The notes under the pieces were generated by a model. That model was not told the DNA's origin, did no database searches, and saw only the letters and a list, made by a program, of their open reading frames with translations. A program made the position numbers and the translations under genes. Positions 38,101-46,444 of a stretch of 64,000 nucleotides of DNA are shown here, piece after piece. The stretch's first letter is position 1; each line of letters starts with the position of its first letter. Origin of the DNA: Castellaniella ginsengisoli (GTDB lineage Bacteria; Pseudomonadota; Gammaproteobacteria; Burkholderiales; Burkholderiaceae_B); the NCBI RefSeq assembly GCF_039523235.1, contig NZ_BAAAEX010000013.1; one strand, given 5' to 3'.

Positions 38101-38363
38101 TGGGTTTCGAAGGTCACCTCGGCAAAGCACTCGCCGGTCTGGCGGGACATGATTTCGTTTCCACTCTTGGTGACCTTGCTCAGGCGAGGCGTCCGCCCGT
38201 AAAGAGCGAGGCAAATGGCATCGAGGATGGTGGTCTTCCCCGCGCCGGTGGGACCGGTGATGGCGAAGATGCCGTCAGACGCGAAGGCCGGATGCATCAG
38301 GTCGATTTGCCATTCGCCGACCAGTGAGTTCAGATTCTTGAAGCGTACCTGCAGGATTCTCAT
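35118..38363 (-). CDS. sbcC: SbcC/Rad50-type ATPase of the defence operon
   Basis: A full-length 1081-residue SMC-like nuclease subunit. It has an N-terminal ATPase half with Walker A ITGPTGAGKTTILDAI (~residues 35-50), two long coiled-coil arms, a zinc-hook CPLC at residues 538-541, and a C-terminal half with signature LSGGESFIVSLSLALGL, Walker B SLFLDEGFGTLDEEALD and switch His (GVISHVPAL). With SbcD it should form the ATP-driven Mre11-Rad50-type complex that cuts hairpins, blocked ends and cruciforms. It is the last gene of the operon, 11 bp behind sbcD. The chromosomal sbcCD of the host, if any, is not in view. Its stop overlaps the convergent YdaS-like gene by 4 bp. Confidence 0.93.
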   Translation of the reverse strand: MRILQVRFKNLNSLVGEWQIDLMHPAFASDGIFAITGPTGAGKTTILDAICLALYGRTPRLSKVTKSGNEIMSRQTGECFAEVTFETQTGRYRCHWSQHRARKKPDGELQAPKHEIANADSGEIFESKIRGVADQIESATGMDFDRFTRSMLLAQGGFAAFLQAAPDDRAPILEQITGTEIYSQISIRVHERQREEREKLNQLQAETAGIVILEPEQEQEIGQALEAKQKEETDLSARAVETGEAIAWLTTIDGLKKEIINLADEASKLQGDIEAFKPDREKLGRALSAASLDGAYATLTATRKQQADDSAGLKAEEEALPGLESSAKEQAEALKSAEQQTAQAKEALKAATPTLQKVRSLDQKHADQKKAVSEEDEGCKKATAKIDADKKTRLEEQDKRSKAHETLDLVDGYLKEHAQDEWLISGLAGVEEQIGGLLSKQKEIVQKEAAQEAANTTLELATKSLDDCQKQSGIRKQELEDALKQLQQGKDALSQLLGDRLLREYRTEKETLLREMAFLAKIAELEDHRAKLEDGKPCPLCGATEHPFAEGNVPVPDETEQKIDALTRLIGKAEDQEAAIKKLEEAENLARKNLTEAEKLESAAANDKKAAEKALAEVKDGLVKLRADFAERRQSVSAKLQPLGIADIPETDISSLIETLKARLKAWQAQVKKKADIEKQISDIDSEVKRLDAVIETQSTALTEKLERLETLKKELVAGSDERNALYGDKNPDDEERRLNKAISDAEGAEKQARDRHNELQQKWNTAKAHVESLKKRIDQREPELRRLETEFSAAFAPVGFSNEEQFLAAILPPEARAELTATAKDLDERQTDLKARQKDRETRLVTEMARKVTDKSLEELEPQFKEQEEALKELRDIIAGLKHKLSENAAAKERIKEKQAAIEAQKKECRRWENLHELIGSADGKKYRNFAQGLTFEMMIGHANRQLQKMTDRYLLARDVAQPLELNVVDNYQAGEIRSTKNLSGGESFIVSLSLALGLSHMASRNVRVDSLFLDEGFGTLDEEALDTALETLAGLQQDGKLIGVISHVPALKERISTQIQVTPQTGGRSRITGPGCDSI

Positions 38364-38374
38364 GGACAGCCTTT

Positions 38375-39625
38375 CTATTCCGCCTGCACGTCGTCTTCAT
38401 AGAGAGACGAGACCGTTTCCTGATAGGCCCGAAGCAGCTCAGGCCGCTGCTCTTCGGGCACGTCATGGACAGCGAGGCATCGTTCGAACACGTCGTTCAC
38501 GTTCAAATCGTCGAGTGTTTCCTCTTCATGGATTTGTCCCAGCACGCGCTCGATGATGCGGTTGTTCTTTATCCGGAGAATTTCCATTTGAGTGCCGGAA
38601 ATCGCTGCCTCCAGGCGCTCACGCAGGTCGCCAATGACTTCAGTGCCGTCGTAAATGACTTCGAGCCAGCCTTGGGATTCCGTCGCCGACAATTCAATGA
38701 TGCGGTTTGAGATGCCTTCCCAGTCTCCCTTGACGCGCTCAAGTTTCTGAAAAATTGGCACATCGATCAGCTGTACGGATGCAGCCGTGCTGTGGAACTC
38801 AACCTGGCAAACGCTCTTCTGCTGTTTTGCCTCTCCGAACCCCATGGGCAGAGGAGAGCCGCTGTACCGAATGGTTTCGGAGCCGTTCACCTTTTGCGGG
38901 ACGTGGAGGTGCCCCAGCGCCAGATAGTTGAAGCAGGCAGGAAAAATCCCGGCAGTCACGTGAGCCAAGGAGCCGACATAGAGTTCGCGCACGCCATCAC
39001 CATCGACGGTTTGTCCACCTGCGGTGAACAGATGTCCCGTGCCAACGATGGGAATATCGACCCCGAGTTCCTCGCGCTTCTGCTCGGCCAAGGCGGCGAC
39101 GGCGGCGTAATGGGTGCGAATGCCTTCGATCAGTTTCCGCTCCTTGTCCTCGACGCTCTCACCAGCTTCCGCCACGCGGATATCCCTGTCGCGAAGGTAG
39201 GGCACGGCGCAGACAATCAATTCCGGAGCGTCCTGCTCATTACATAGCACCAGCACTTCGTCTTCCGGGGATGCGGTGCTACTACCGACCACGTGGACAT
39301 CAAGGGCCTTCAGCAGCTCCTTGGGAGCATTGAGAAAGGACGGCGAATCGTGGTTGCCCGCGACGACAACAACATGCCGACAGGATGAGGCGGCCACCCG
39401 GCATAAAAAGCGGTAATAGAGCTCCTGGGCACGATTGCTCGGAGCGCTGGTGTCAAAGACATCACCTGCCACCAGCAGGGCATCAATCTCATTTTGCTGA
39501 ATCGTCTCCGCCAGCCAGCTCAGAAAGGCCTCGAACTCCTCGTAGCGTTTTCTGCCGTAAAGGGTGCGGCCGATATGCCAATCGGATGTGTGGAGCAATT
39601 TGAGCGGCGGCAATTTCTGATTCAT
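38375..39625 (-). CDS. sbcD: SbcD/Mre11-type nuclease of the defence operon
   Basis: A 416-residue calcineurin-like phosphoesterase. Metal motifs are LLHTSDWHIGR (Asp15, His17), LLVAGDVFDTSAP (Asp55), VVAGNHDSPSF (Asn91-His92), a GTGHLF histidine and ALGHLHVPQ. The C-terminal capping and SbcC-binding part follows. It has Mn-dependent endo/exonuclease activity in the family. Its ATG overlaps the stop of the HerA-like gene by 4 bp and sbcC follows at once, so it is an integral part of this operon, not a stray repair gene. Confidence 0.93.
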   Translation of the reverse strand: MNQKLPPLKLLHTSDWHIGRTLYGRKRYEEFEAFLSWLAETIQQNEIDALLVAGDVFDTSAPSNRAQELYYRFLCRVAASSCRHVVVVAGNHDSPSFLNAPKELLKALDVHVVGSSTASPEDEVLVLCNEQDAPELIVCAVPYLRDRDIRVAEAGESVEDKERKLIEGIRTHYAAVAALAEQKREELGVDIPIVGTGHLFTAGGQTVDGDGVRELYVGSLAHVTAGIFPACFNYLALGHLHVPQKVNGSETIRYSGSPLPMGFGEAKQQKSVCQVEFHSTAASVQLIDVPIFQKLERVKGDWEGISNRIIELSATESQGWLEVIYDGTEVIGDLRERLEAAISGTQMEILRIKNNRIIERVLGQIHEEETLDDLNVNDVFERCLAVHDVPEEQRPELLRAYQETVSSLYEDDVQAE

Positions 39626-41766
39626 TGGGAATCCCCGCCTTCCTGCGGAGAATCGTCATCAGCTTCCGCTTCCGATCCTGCCCAATCGCTGGTGATTTTA
39701 TCCCAATCGATTGGGCGAGGTTCTTCGTTGGTCCAGACCTTCCAGAAATCCGGGTCGTCAGATTCCGGTCTTTGACCGTCCTCAAGATGTTTCACCTCAA
39801 CGAGCGCGGGTACCTTTGAGGCAATGCCCAGGAGAATGCAATGGCGTGTGGGCAGGCTGGGCAGTTCCCGAAGCAGTCCGCGTGCATTATCAGGAACCAA
39901 ACGGGAGATCAGCTCTTGATCCCGATCATTCGTAATCCGGTGAAGAAGGAAGGAATTACATTGAGACAGCACGGTTTCGGATAGCTCGGAAGGCCTCTGT
40001 GACGACAGTACAAGCCCCAATCCGAACTTGCGCCCCTCTCTCGCGACTCGTTCAAAAATCCCTCGACACATATCAGCAGGGCTTGGGATTTCATCTCCGC
40101 GAGGGAGCCGCTTCGCTACGAACGTGTGTGCCTCTTCCAGAACAAGTACGGTGGGTAGGTTCTGGTTATTGAGTTTCCGGTAACGCTGCAGTGATTCCAG
40201 TATCAGCCGTGATGAAACGGCGATCACAAGATGGAGAATTTCATAAGGAACAAGGGACAGGTCTATTACGGCAACAGGACCGTTTCCACCACCGTCGGAG
40301 CCGACATGAAGATCAAGCCAATCTTTCAAAGATACAGAGGAATCGGGGTTAATGACGCCATTCATTCTCGGATCTGACATGATCCCTTTGATCCGCATCG
40401 TCAGAGTAGAGATGAATTGGGACGCCGAGCCACCTTCTTGCATTGCCAAGGATTCAAGATGTTCAGCCAAAATCTGAGGATCAAAAGGCAATGGGCTGTC
40501 TTCGTTTACCGATCCAGCATTTTCGCCTTGAGGAAATCCCTGGAATATATTCTGAAGCCATTGGCCGACCGAAGATAAATCGGTATCACCAAAGTCATTG
40601 AAACCAGTCCTTCCATCCCGACCTGTCCACATTCTGTTGTCGATGATTTGCTTGATTACGGCGGCAGCTCTTTCAGTACGAGTTTTAATATCTCCCGAAA
40701 GTTCCTGGGCATAGGTTGAAACATCTTCCCAAAAACGAGTAAGCTGCTGGCCGCAATTATTGCTGCTCTGAAAACCAATAGCGCCGGTTCCGGCGTATTG
40801 AAGAAGAAAAGAATCCAGCGATTTGCATCTTGCAAATAACCGGTTTTCTATGGTGAGCGTTATTTGCTTATTCGATCTTAGATTTCGCAATGCTTCTTGC
40901 AACAACGGCCTTTGAGCGCGTGGTGCCGCCTGGGCAACTGTTGCCCACTCCGAGCTATTCCACATCCAGGCAGGTAGAGTGAATTCTGCGGCATCGGAGT
41001 TGGTAAGCGGTGGAACCTGAAATACCCTACAGCCCGCTCCCAAATCCTGAAAACATTTCGAATACTCACCATTAGGATCAAGGATTATGAACCGAGCGTT
41101 TGGATTGGCTTGTCCGTTTTGAGCTTCCTCGGCTCCCTCAGGAATCTCGGGTTTCTTTAAAGATTTCTGAGCCGATTCAACGGCAGACCGCACCAAGGCT
41201 GCCAAGGTGCAAGACTTACCGCTACCGGTGTTACCCAAAACGGCAAGATGGCGGCCAAACAGCTTGTCAGGGTCAACCGCGATTGGAGCATCATGTGCGA
41301 TAGGACAGGTTCCCAGAGGAACTCGGCTATCCTTTCCTTGGCCGGTAACTATGGCAATGGTTTGCTCCCTTGTTGGCAGAATTACTGGATCACCAACTGA
41401 GGGGAAACTCTGGACACCTCTCTCGAGCCGCCATTTATTCTTTTCCGAAAGCAGGGTTCCAATCGGACACACCGCCATTTTTCGCAGCGGGAATGGCAGG
41501 TCGATCAGGCCGAAATCCTTGAGCCCTTGTCGTTTGGGATAGGCCGATCTTTCCACGCCCAGCCACACGACGATCCCGACGACCGCCCCGGATTCGTTGG
41601 GCAGCAGAACGAAACTGTTTATTCTCGGAAAGGGTGTCGGGACGCCGGTGTTGAGGGCGGTATTTCTGGGAGAATCGATATCCAGCAACACCTTGATTTC
41701 ATCTGGGGCAACGCTCTCCACCGTCCCGATTGTCAGGGATGAAATCTTGGAGATCGGTGAGGTCAT
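39622..41766 (-). CDS. HerA-like hexameric ATPase/DNA translocase
   Basis: A 714-residue protein. It has an N-terminal HAS-barrel (SLTIGTVESVAPDEIKVLLDID, FVLLPNESGAVVGIVVWLG), Walker A LAVLGNTGSGKSCTLAALV (~residues 180-198), Walker B LPTVLVLEEAHTFVAK and the arginine-finger/sensor region GLGLVLSSQRPSELSETVLSQCNSFLLHRI. This is the HerA/FtsK-superfamily signature; HerA translocates DNA in archaeal end resection and forms complexes with SIR2 or DUF4297 effectors in bacterial defence. Starts and stops overlap both neighbours by 4 bp. The middle third (about 40100-41100) is visibly more AT-rich than the flanks, which may reflect recombination. Confidence 0.87.
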   Translation of the reverse strand: MTSPISKISSLTIGTVESVAPDEIKVLLDIDSPRNTALNTGVPTPFPRINSFVLLPNESGAVVGIVVWLGVERSAYPKRQGLKDFGLIDLPFPLRKMAVCPIGTLLSEKNKWRLERGVQSFPSVGDPVILPTREQTIAIVTGQGKDSRVPLGTCPIAHDAPIAVDPDKLFGRHLAVLGNTGSGKSCTLAALVRSAVESAQKSLKKPEIPEGAEEAQNGQANPNARFIILDPNGEYSKCFQDLGAGCRVFQVPPLTNSDAAEFTLPAWMWNSSEWATVAQAAPRAQRPLLQEALRNLRSNKQITLTIENRLFARCKSLDSFLLQYAGTGAIGFQSSNNCGQQLTRFWEDVSTYAQELSGDIKTRTERAAAVIKQIIDNRMWTGRDGRTGFNDFGDTDLSSVGQWLQNIFQGFPQGENAGSVNEDSPLPFDPQILAEHLESLAMQEGGSASQFISTLTMRIKGIMSDPRMNGVINPDSSVSLKDWLDLHVGSDGGGNGPVAVIDLSLVPYEILHLVIAVSSRLILESLQRYRKLNNQNLPTVLVLEEAHTFVAKRLPRGDEIPSPADMCRGIFERVAREGRKFGLGLVLSSQRPSELSETVLSQCNSFLLHRITNDRDQELISRLVPDNARGLLRELPSLPTRHCILLGIASKVPALVEVKHLEDGQRPESDDPDFWKVWTNEEPRPIDWDKITSDWAGSEAEADDDSPQEGGDSQ

Positions 41767-43094
41767 GCCTCGTCCTCCTCGTCTTTATGGGAGGAAGGTT
41801 CCCAACCCCGGTTTCGAAGCAATTCGGTCTGCCGGATGGTGATGCGGTCTATCGCTGGCTTCGGAAGGTAGTTTTCGACCAAGGTCGGCATGTTCCCAAA
41901 GTGCGGTCCGATCAATAACGATATCTGCGCTTTTCTGCCGACGTGCTTGCAGAAGGAGCTAATCCGCCCCCCTTCATCACCGAAGGAAATAATGACCAAA
42001 TGCGTCGATGGAATCGTCAGCATGTCGGCGATGGTGCGGTTGATGTGCTCGTCACCAAAGCCATACCCATAGGTGACAAGCACCGAGTTCGGGCGGCAGA
42101 CCGCAGCCGCATAATCGCGGAACAACTCGACGTATGGGTATTCGGATGTCTCCCGGTCCTTGGCCGAGTTCGGGTAGATCATCACGGAATCGCTTGGCTG
42201 GTCGTTGATCGCTGGATGGTCATCCTGCGGGCCGAATGGCAGACCAACCTTTCTTACAAAGCTATTTCGGTAAACCCAGTCCAATGACCCGTGCAGCTTG
42301 GTAAGACGAACTACGCCCTCCAGGTAACGTGGCTCACCACGTATGCCAGGTGGGTTGTAGTGCATATCGATGTCCAAGCGAGAAGACCTGAAAATCGGTT
42401 CAAGGCATCCGACGAAGCGATCAAGCAAGTGAAGACCCGCCAGATCTGCACCATATTCGATCAACCGGTCGTAATTGGTCGTAAAGATATGGAGGCGCTC
42501 CCTTGTTGCTGTCCGGCTAGAGAAGCTGAGCAGGAAAGAGACGAGCATGACAAGCGGATCGAGCTTCTCCGAAGCTTCTTCCCCGGCTGCAGGTTCTGCA
42601 TCTGCTGGTTCTGGTGCCGCGCATTTTTCGACCGCTGATTTCAGATCCCGCTCGGTTTTGGAGATACCGTTCAGAAACTTTTTGAACAAAGCATCAAGGG
42701 CGGAGATGACCTCGGTATGACGGTCATCGCCCAGAATTTTCAAACCTTGGGCCAACGAGTTGGCGGCCCGGATCTGATCCTCAATATTTGCCTCGCCGCG
42801 TCCCATAGCCACAGCGGCCTGCTGGGCGGCATCCTTTAGCTTGTCGTCCAGTGGGAAGCCACCATAGTCACAAGCCATGTCGGCTGCGCTAGTTCCAGCC
42901 TGATATGAAACTGCCTTTGTGAAACCGCTGCCAAGCAAGAGAGCAAGATGCTCGCTCTGAAAAACAGCCGCCAGCCAGGGCTCAATGTGCTTTTTCTGGA
43001 GCTCGATGTTTTTGCTGTCATCCGGGTTCTGGACATCGAGGTTTTCCTCGTTCCCGATGCGATAAACGTGAGTTCCCCATGTGTTTTTGCTCAT
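41763..43094 (-). CDS. SIR2-domain protein, putative NAD-consuming effector
   Basis: A 443-residue protein with a SIR2-like Rossmann domain: ALLLGSGFTKAV (residues 51-62), IFTTNYDRLIEYG (204-215, Asn for NAD), RLTKLHGSLDWVY (263-275, likely catalytic His268) and TYGYGFGDEHINRTI (341-355). An acidic Pro/Ala/Glu-rich insert (~160-178) splits the domain. In characterised defence proteins (ThsA, DSR1, SIR2-HerA) such domains hydrolyse NAD+ and abort infection. The direct coupling by a 4-bp overlap to the HerA-like gene suggests they work as a complex. No obvious sensor domain is fused, so activation would come from partners. Confidence 0.85.
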   Translation of the reverse strand: MSKNTWGTHVYRIGNEENLDVQNPDDSKNIELQKKHIEPWLAAVFQSEHLALLLGSGFTKAVSYQAGTSAADMACDYGGFPLDDKLKDAAQQAAVAMGRGEANIEDQIRAANSLAQGLKILGDDRHTEVISALDALFKKFLNGISKTERDLKSAVEKCAAPEPADAEPAAGEEASEKLDPLVMLVSFLLSFSSRTATRERLHIFTTNYDRLIEYGADLAGLHLLDRFVGCLEPIFRSSRLDIDMHYNPPGIRGEPRYLEGVVRLTKLHGSLDWVYRNSFVRKVGLPFGPQDDHPAINDQPSDSVMIYPNSAKDRETSEYPYVELFRDYAAAVCRPNSVLVTYGYGFGDEHINRTIADMLTIPSTHLVIISFGDEGGRISSFCKHVGRKAQISLLIGPHFGNMPTLVENYLPKPAIDRITIRQTELLRNRGWEPSSHKDEEDEA

Positions 43095-46000
43095 TTCACC
43101 ATCCCTCTCAGCCGGGCAAACAGCTTGTCGATATACCTGTCACGATCATTGGTCATGAACAGCACGTGCATTTCCTCGAGCTCGTCCTGTGTGTTGTCCC
43201 ATTTCAGTTGCGGGTATCGCGTCCAGGAAAGAATGAAGCTGTTGAGGATCACGGTTGGATCTTTCAGCCGTTGCTCAACATCCTTGATCCGCTTGTGGAA
43301 CAGAACCTTCTCGCTGGCGGGGCCTTCGTGTAAAAGGCCGTGCGGCTCGATGAAGGTGACGTATTGTTTCCCGTCAATCAACATCCACAGAATGAAATCG
43401 GGGTGAAAATTGCCCGCCTCGAAGAATCCCACGCCTTTACCCCGGCTCATGTTTCTGAGCAGGAAGAGTTCCATTCCATCCTTTTCCAGAGCGGCTTTGT
43501 GTCCATCGCACCAGCTCTTCAGATCGGTGACAAACTGATATTCGCTCTCGTTGAGGGCGACAGGCAGGATGGTGATTTTCCCACCGCGCCGAACGTGAAA
43601 AAGCGGCTGAAACAGGTGCTTGCCGAAATTGCAGGCGTTCAGATCACCAACCTTCAGCAGATCATCCCTCTTCTGCTCCAGATCCTTCTTGATCTGTTGA
43701 ATCCCCTGAATGACCTGTTCTTCATCGCCATCCACGATGAGCTGATAGAACTCTTCCTGCGGGATGTTGTCATCATCAGGCGTCAGGTCGCGTAGCTCCA
43801 GACGCGGCTCGATGTATTCCCGTTTGCGATAGTTGTAGTAGTGATCGCAGTAGCGCTTCAGAAGCTCTGACGCCACCTGCTGCAGCAAGAGCACGCCATC
43901 AAAGGTTGTCGGGTTCAGGCGGGTCTCGGGCAGGTAGAGGGTGTACCAGTTCGGGTCCCCCAGCAGACGTTGAATGCCATCCTTGGTGATGTTGAAGTTG
44001 TACCAGCTCCGTTCGCGCTTGAACCGCTCCAGCTCGAAAAAGAGCGTGTCATAATCCAGCAGAGCCAAATGCTGTTCACGTAACGACACCTTGTCCTTCT
44101 GGGTCGCCAGGGATGTACCGCGTGACTGCATGGCCTGAATGCGCGGGTACCAGTCGGCGACTACCGTGTTGTGCGTCATGTAGTCCGGGATATCCCCGAC
44201 AGTGGGCACCGCCGCATCTTTCTTGAAGTCGTATTCCTTGCCGTCCGAGGCCTTCCGCTTAGGGCGGAGGATTTTAAGCTTCTTGCCGAAGTCATAGGTG
44301 ACATTGAGCGGGATGGTAATGATCTTGCGGCGCTCGTTGCCCGGTAAGCCTTCCTCTTTGAGGAACTCGCGGAACTTTTCCATGAAGTCGGCTTCGATGC
44401 CGAACACGTTGAGGGTTTCCAATTCCTCGATGAAGGTCGGCCGAAGCGGCGCATGGGAATGGCCGCTGCGCTTGAGGCTCCACTCATAACCCTTCAAGCG
44501 GACACCGCGCCCAAAGAGCTGAATGATCTGCGAGCCTTCCGAGCGCCCGACATGCATCAGGCCCATGGTGCTGACGCGCCAGCAGTCCCAGCCTTCAACG
44601 AATTTCTTTGAGCCGATAAGCAGGTTGACCGGTGACGTGGAGTCCTTCACGGAGGCGAACATCGCCTCGGTAAAATCACTGTCTTCCACGGTCAGTCGTG
44701 TGCCATTCTGTGCCGCTACCTCGGCCACGTGGTCGCACAGGCTCTTGGCATCACCGACGTTGATCAGACCGAAGGCCGTCTCGCTCGTGCCCACACGCAA
44801 GGCCACTTCCCCGGATTCGCCTTTGATGCGATCCAGTGACAAATGCCCGCCTGCGGCATGGTTGAACAACCTGGCGAGAATATCCCGGTAGAGGGCTTCA
44901 ACGGTTTCACCGCCATTCATGGCCCGGGCCAGATAGGTAAAGGCCCCAGCAAAGATGTCGTTCCCATCCTTGTCCAGCAGGCCGGTATCCTGGCCTTTAC
45001 CGGTGAGGATCTCGTGGATGCGCCGCGTCGCCGCTTGGCTGTTGTCGAGGAAGTCGGCGATAAACTGGATGATGAGCGCCACGTCGGTGGCCACGATTTG
45101 TTCATCCTTGCTCATCTTTCCCGATGAAACCGTGCTGCCGACAAAGACCCACAGCGGCTTTTCCAGATTGAACGGCTCGAAATCTTTCGCCTTTTCCTCG
45201 TAGATTCGGAGCTGCTGATAGAACTTCAGCAGACAGGCTGTCATATAGATCGACTGCGTCTCTTCGAATGACCCTGGCAGGTTCAGGATCTGATAATCCT
45301 TGCCGAAACCGTCCTCATAGAACCACCGGTAGGAGTAATCGAAAACGACCGTCTTGGCGTAGCTGTTCTCAAAATCGGCATTGCCTGATGCCTGAACCGC
45401 CTGCTCGAAGGTGGCCGAATACTCGAAGGTGAATCCCTTGGCGCAGAGATCGGACCGCCGTGTAAACCAGACGCCTTGCTCTTTGCCGCTCATGCCACGA
45501 TGACCCTCGTCAACCAGAAGCAGGTTCTGATCTCCCAGGCTTCGCGTGGCGATGGTGTTCGGCCCCTCCTGATCAGCCAGCTTGGTAATCTCCAGCACAT
45601 CCACACGCTCAAGGCCCTGGGCCAGGCCGAACAGGCCACCACGTGATTGCAGGTAGCTGCCTGCAGAAATATCGCTCTCCCGGAATTCGGTGATGTGTTG
45701 CTCTGAGAGACGCTCGTTGGGCGTCAGCAGGATGACACGGGAGAGTTCTTTATCCTTCCCATGCTTTGCGGCGTAGTGCCGGTATTGCAGCAGGTTGACG
45801 TGCATCAGCAGCGTCTTGCCGCTGCCGGTGGCGTTCTGCATGCAGAGCTTGTTCAGGTCATCCTCGTTGTAAGGCAGCACATCGGCGTAATCGTCCCAGT
45901 GGCGGTTGAAACGTTCAACGAATGCATTGAGATCGGCGAGCATCCCTTCACGATTGCCAAAAAAGCGGTCCAGGTAAATCTCAACAAAGATCAGGGTCAG

Positions 46001-46441
46001 CCATTGGTAGTATTTCCACCCAATCGGGCGGTGGCGTTTTTCGTTGATCTCCTGGGTATGGCGAACAATGTTCTGCTCATAGGTCAAGAGCATGTCCCGA
46101 CTGATGCGAAAGCCCGGGAAATCAGCCGTTGGATCGGCATGGCTGAAGAGCGGGCTATCGCCGAGATGGTGGTAGAAGAAATGCAGATTATCCTTGTCCA
46201 ACCCTTCCAGGCGCGGATCACGGATGGGTTCGGCCAACTTGTGAAAGGGGCGAACCACTTTGCCATTTACTTTGTGTTCGGCGAGCGGATCGATGCCGAA
46301 CAGGCTTATGAGCCATTGATTCAGAATCAACTTATTTCTAAATCTGTGACTTTTACCCGGTTTTGCTTTTTTACCCATACCACCCACCTCGAATTTGAAG
46401 CCGCATTGAGGGCATTCAACAAGTTTTGCCGACTCTGACAT
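43091..46441 (-). CDS. Type III restriction-like helicase/nuclease (Res)
   Basis: An 1116-residue SF2 protein. It starts with a short CPQCGFKFEVGG zinc-knuckle-like sequence (only one CxxC, residues 10-13). The helicase has Walker A QNATGSGKTLLM (~202-213), motif II LLLVDEGHRGM (DEGH 311-314) and a late motif QIIQLFGRGVRLKG. The C-terminal region around residues 1010-1040 reads FHPDFILWMLIDGKQYVTFIEPHG, a PD-(D/E)xK-like arrangement in which the usual ExK is ExH. Type III Res subunits translocate/switch after recognition by Mod and cut DNA; the altered motif leaves open whether this one cleaves. It is 3 bp from mod and overlaps the SIR2 gene by 4 bp. Confidence 0.87.
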   Translation of the reverse strand: MSESAKLVECPQCGFKFEVGGMGKKAKPGKSHRFRNKLILNQWLISLFGIDPLAEHKVNGKVVRPFHKLAEPIRDPRLEGLDKDNLHFFYHHLGDSPLFSHADPTADFPGFRISRDMLLTYEQNIVRHTQEINEKRHRPIGWKYYQWLTLIFVEIYLDRFFGNREGMLADLNAFVERFNRHWDDYADVLPYNEDDLNKLCMQNATGSGKTLLMHVNLLQYRHYAAKHGKDKELSRVILLTPNERLSEQHITEFRESDISAGSYLQSRGGLFGLAQGLERVDVLEITKLADQEGPNTIATRSLGDQNLLLVDEGHRGMSGKEQGVWFTRRSDLCAKGFTFEYSATFEQAVQASGNADFENSYAKTVVFDYSYRWFYEDGFGKDYQILNLPGSFEETQSIYMTACLLKFYQQLRIYEEKAKDFEPFNLEKPLWVFVGSTVSSGKMSKDEQIVATDVALIIQFIADFLDNSQAATRRIHEILTGKGQDTGLLDKDGNDIFAGAFTYLARAMNGGETVEALYRDILARLFNHAAGGHLSLDRIKGESGEVALRVGTSETAFGLINVGDAKSLCDHVAEVAAQNGTRLTVEDSDFTEAMFASVKDSTSPVNLLIGSKKFVEGWDCWRVSTMGLMHVGRSEGSQIIQLFGRGVRLKGYEWSLKRSGHSHAPLRPTFIEELETLNVFGIEADFMEKFREFLKEEGLPGNERRKIITIPLNVTYDFGKKLKILRPKRKASDGKEYDFKKDAAVPTVGDIPDYMTHNTVVADWYPRIQAMQSRGTSLATQKDKVSLREQHLALLDYDTLFFELERFKRERSWYNFNITKDGIQRLLGDPNWYTLYLPETRLNPTTFDGVLLLQQVASELLKRYCDHYYNYRKREYIEPRLELRDLTPDDDNIPQEEFYQLIVDGDEEQVIQGIQQIKKDLEQKRDDLLKVGDLNACNFGKHLFQPLFHVRRGGKITILPVALNESEYQFVTDLKSWCDGHKAALEKDGMELFLLRNMSRGKGVGFFEAGNFHPDFILWMLIDGKQYVTFIEPHGLLHEGPASEKVLFHKRIKDVEQRLKDPTVILNSFILSWTRYPQLKWDNTQDELEEMHVLFMTNDRDRYIDKLFARLRGMVK

Positions 46442-46444
46442 GAA

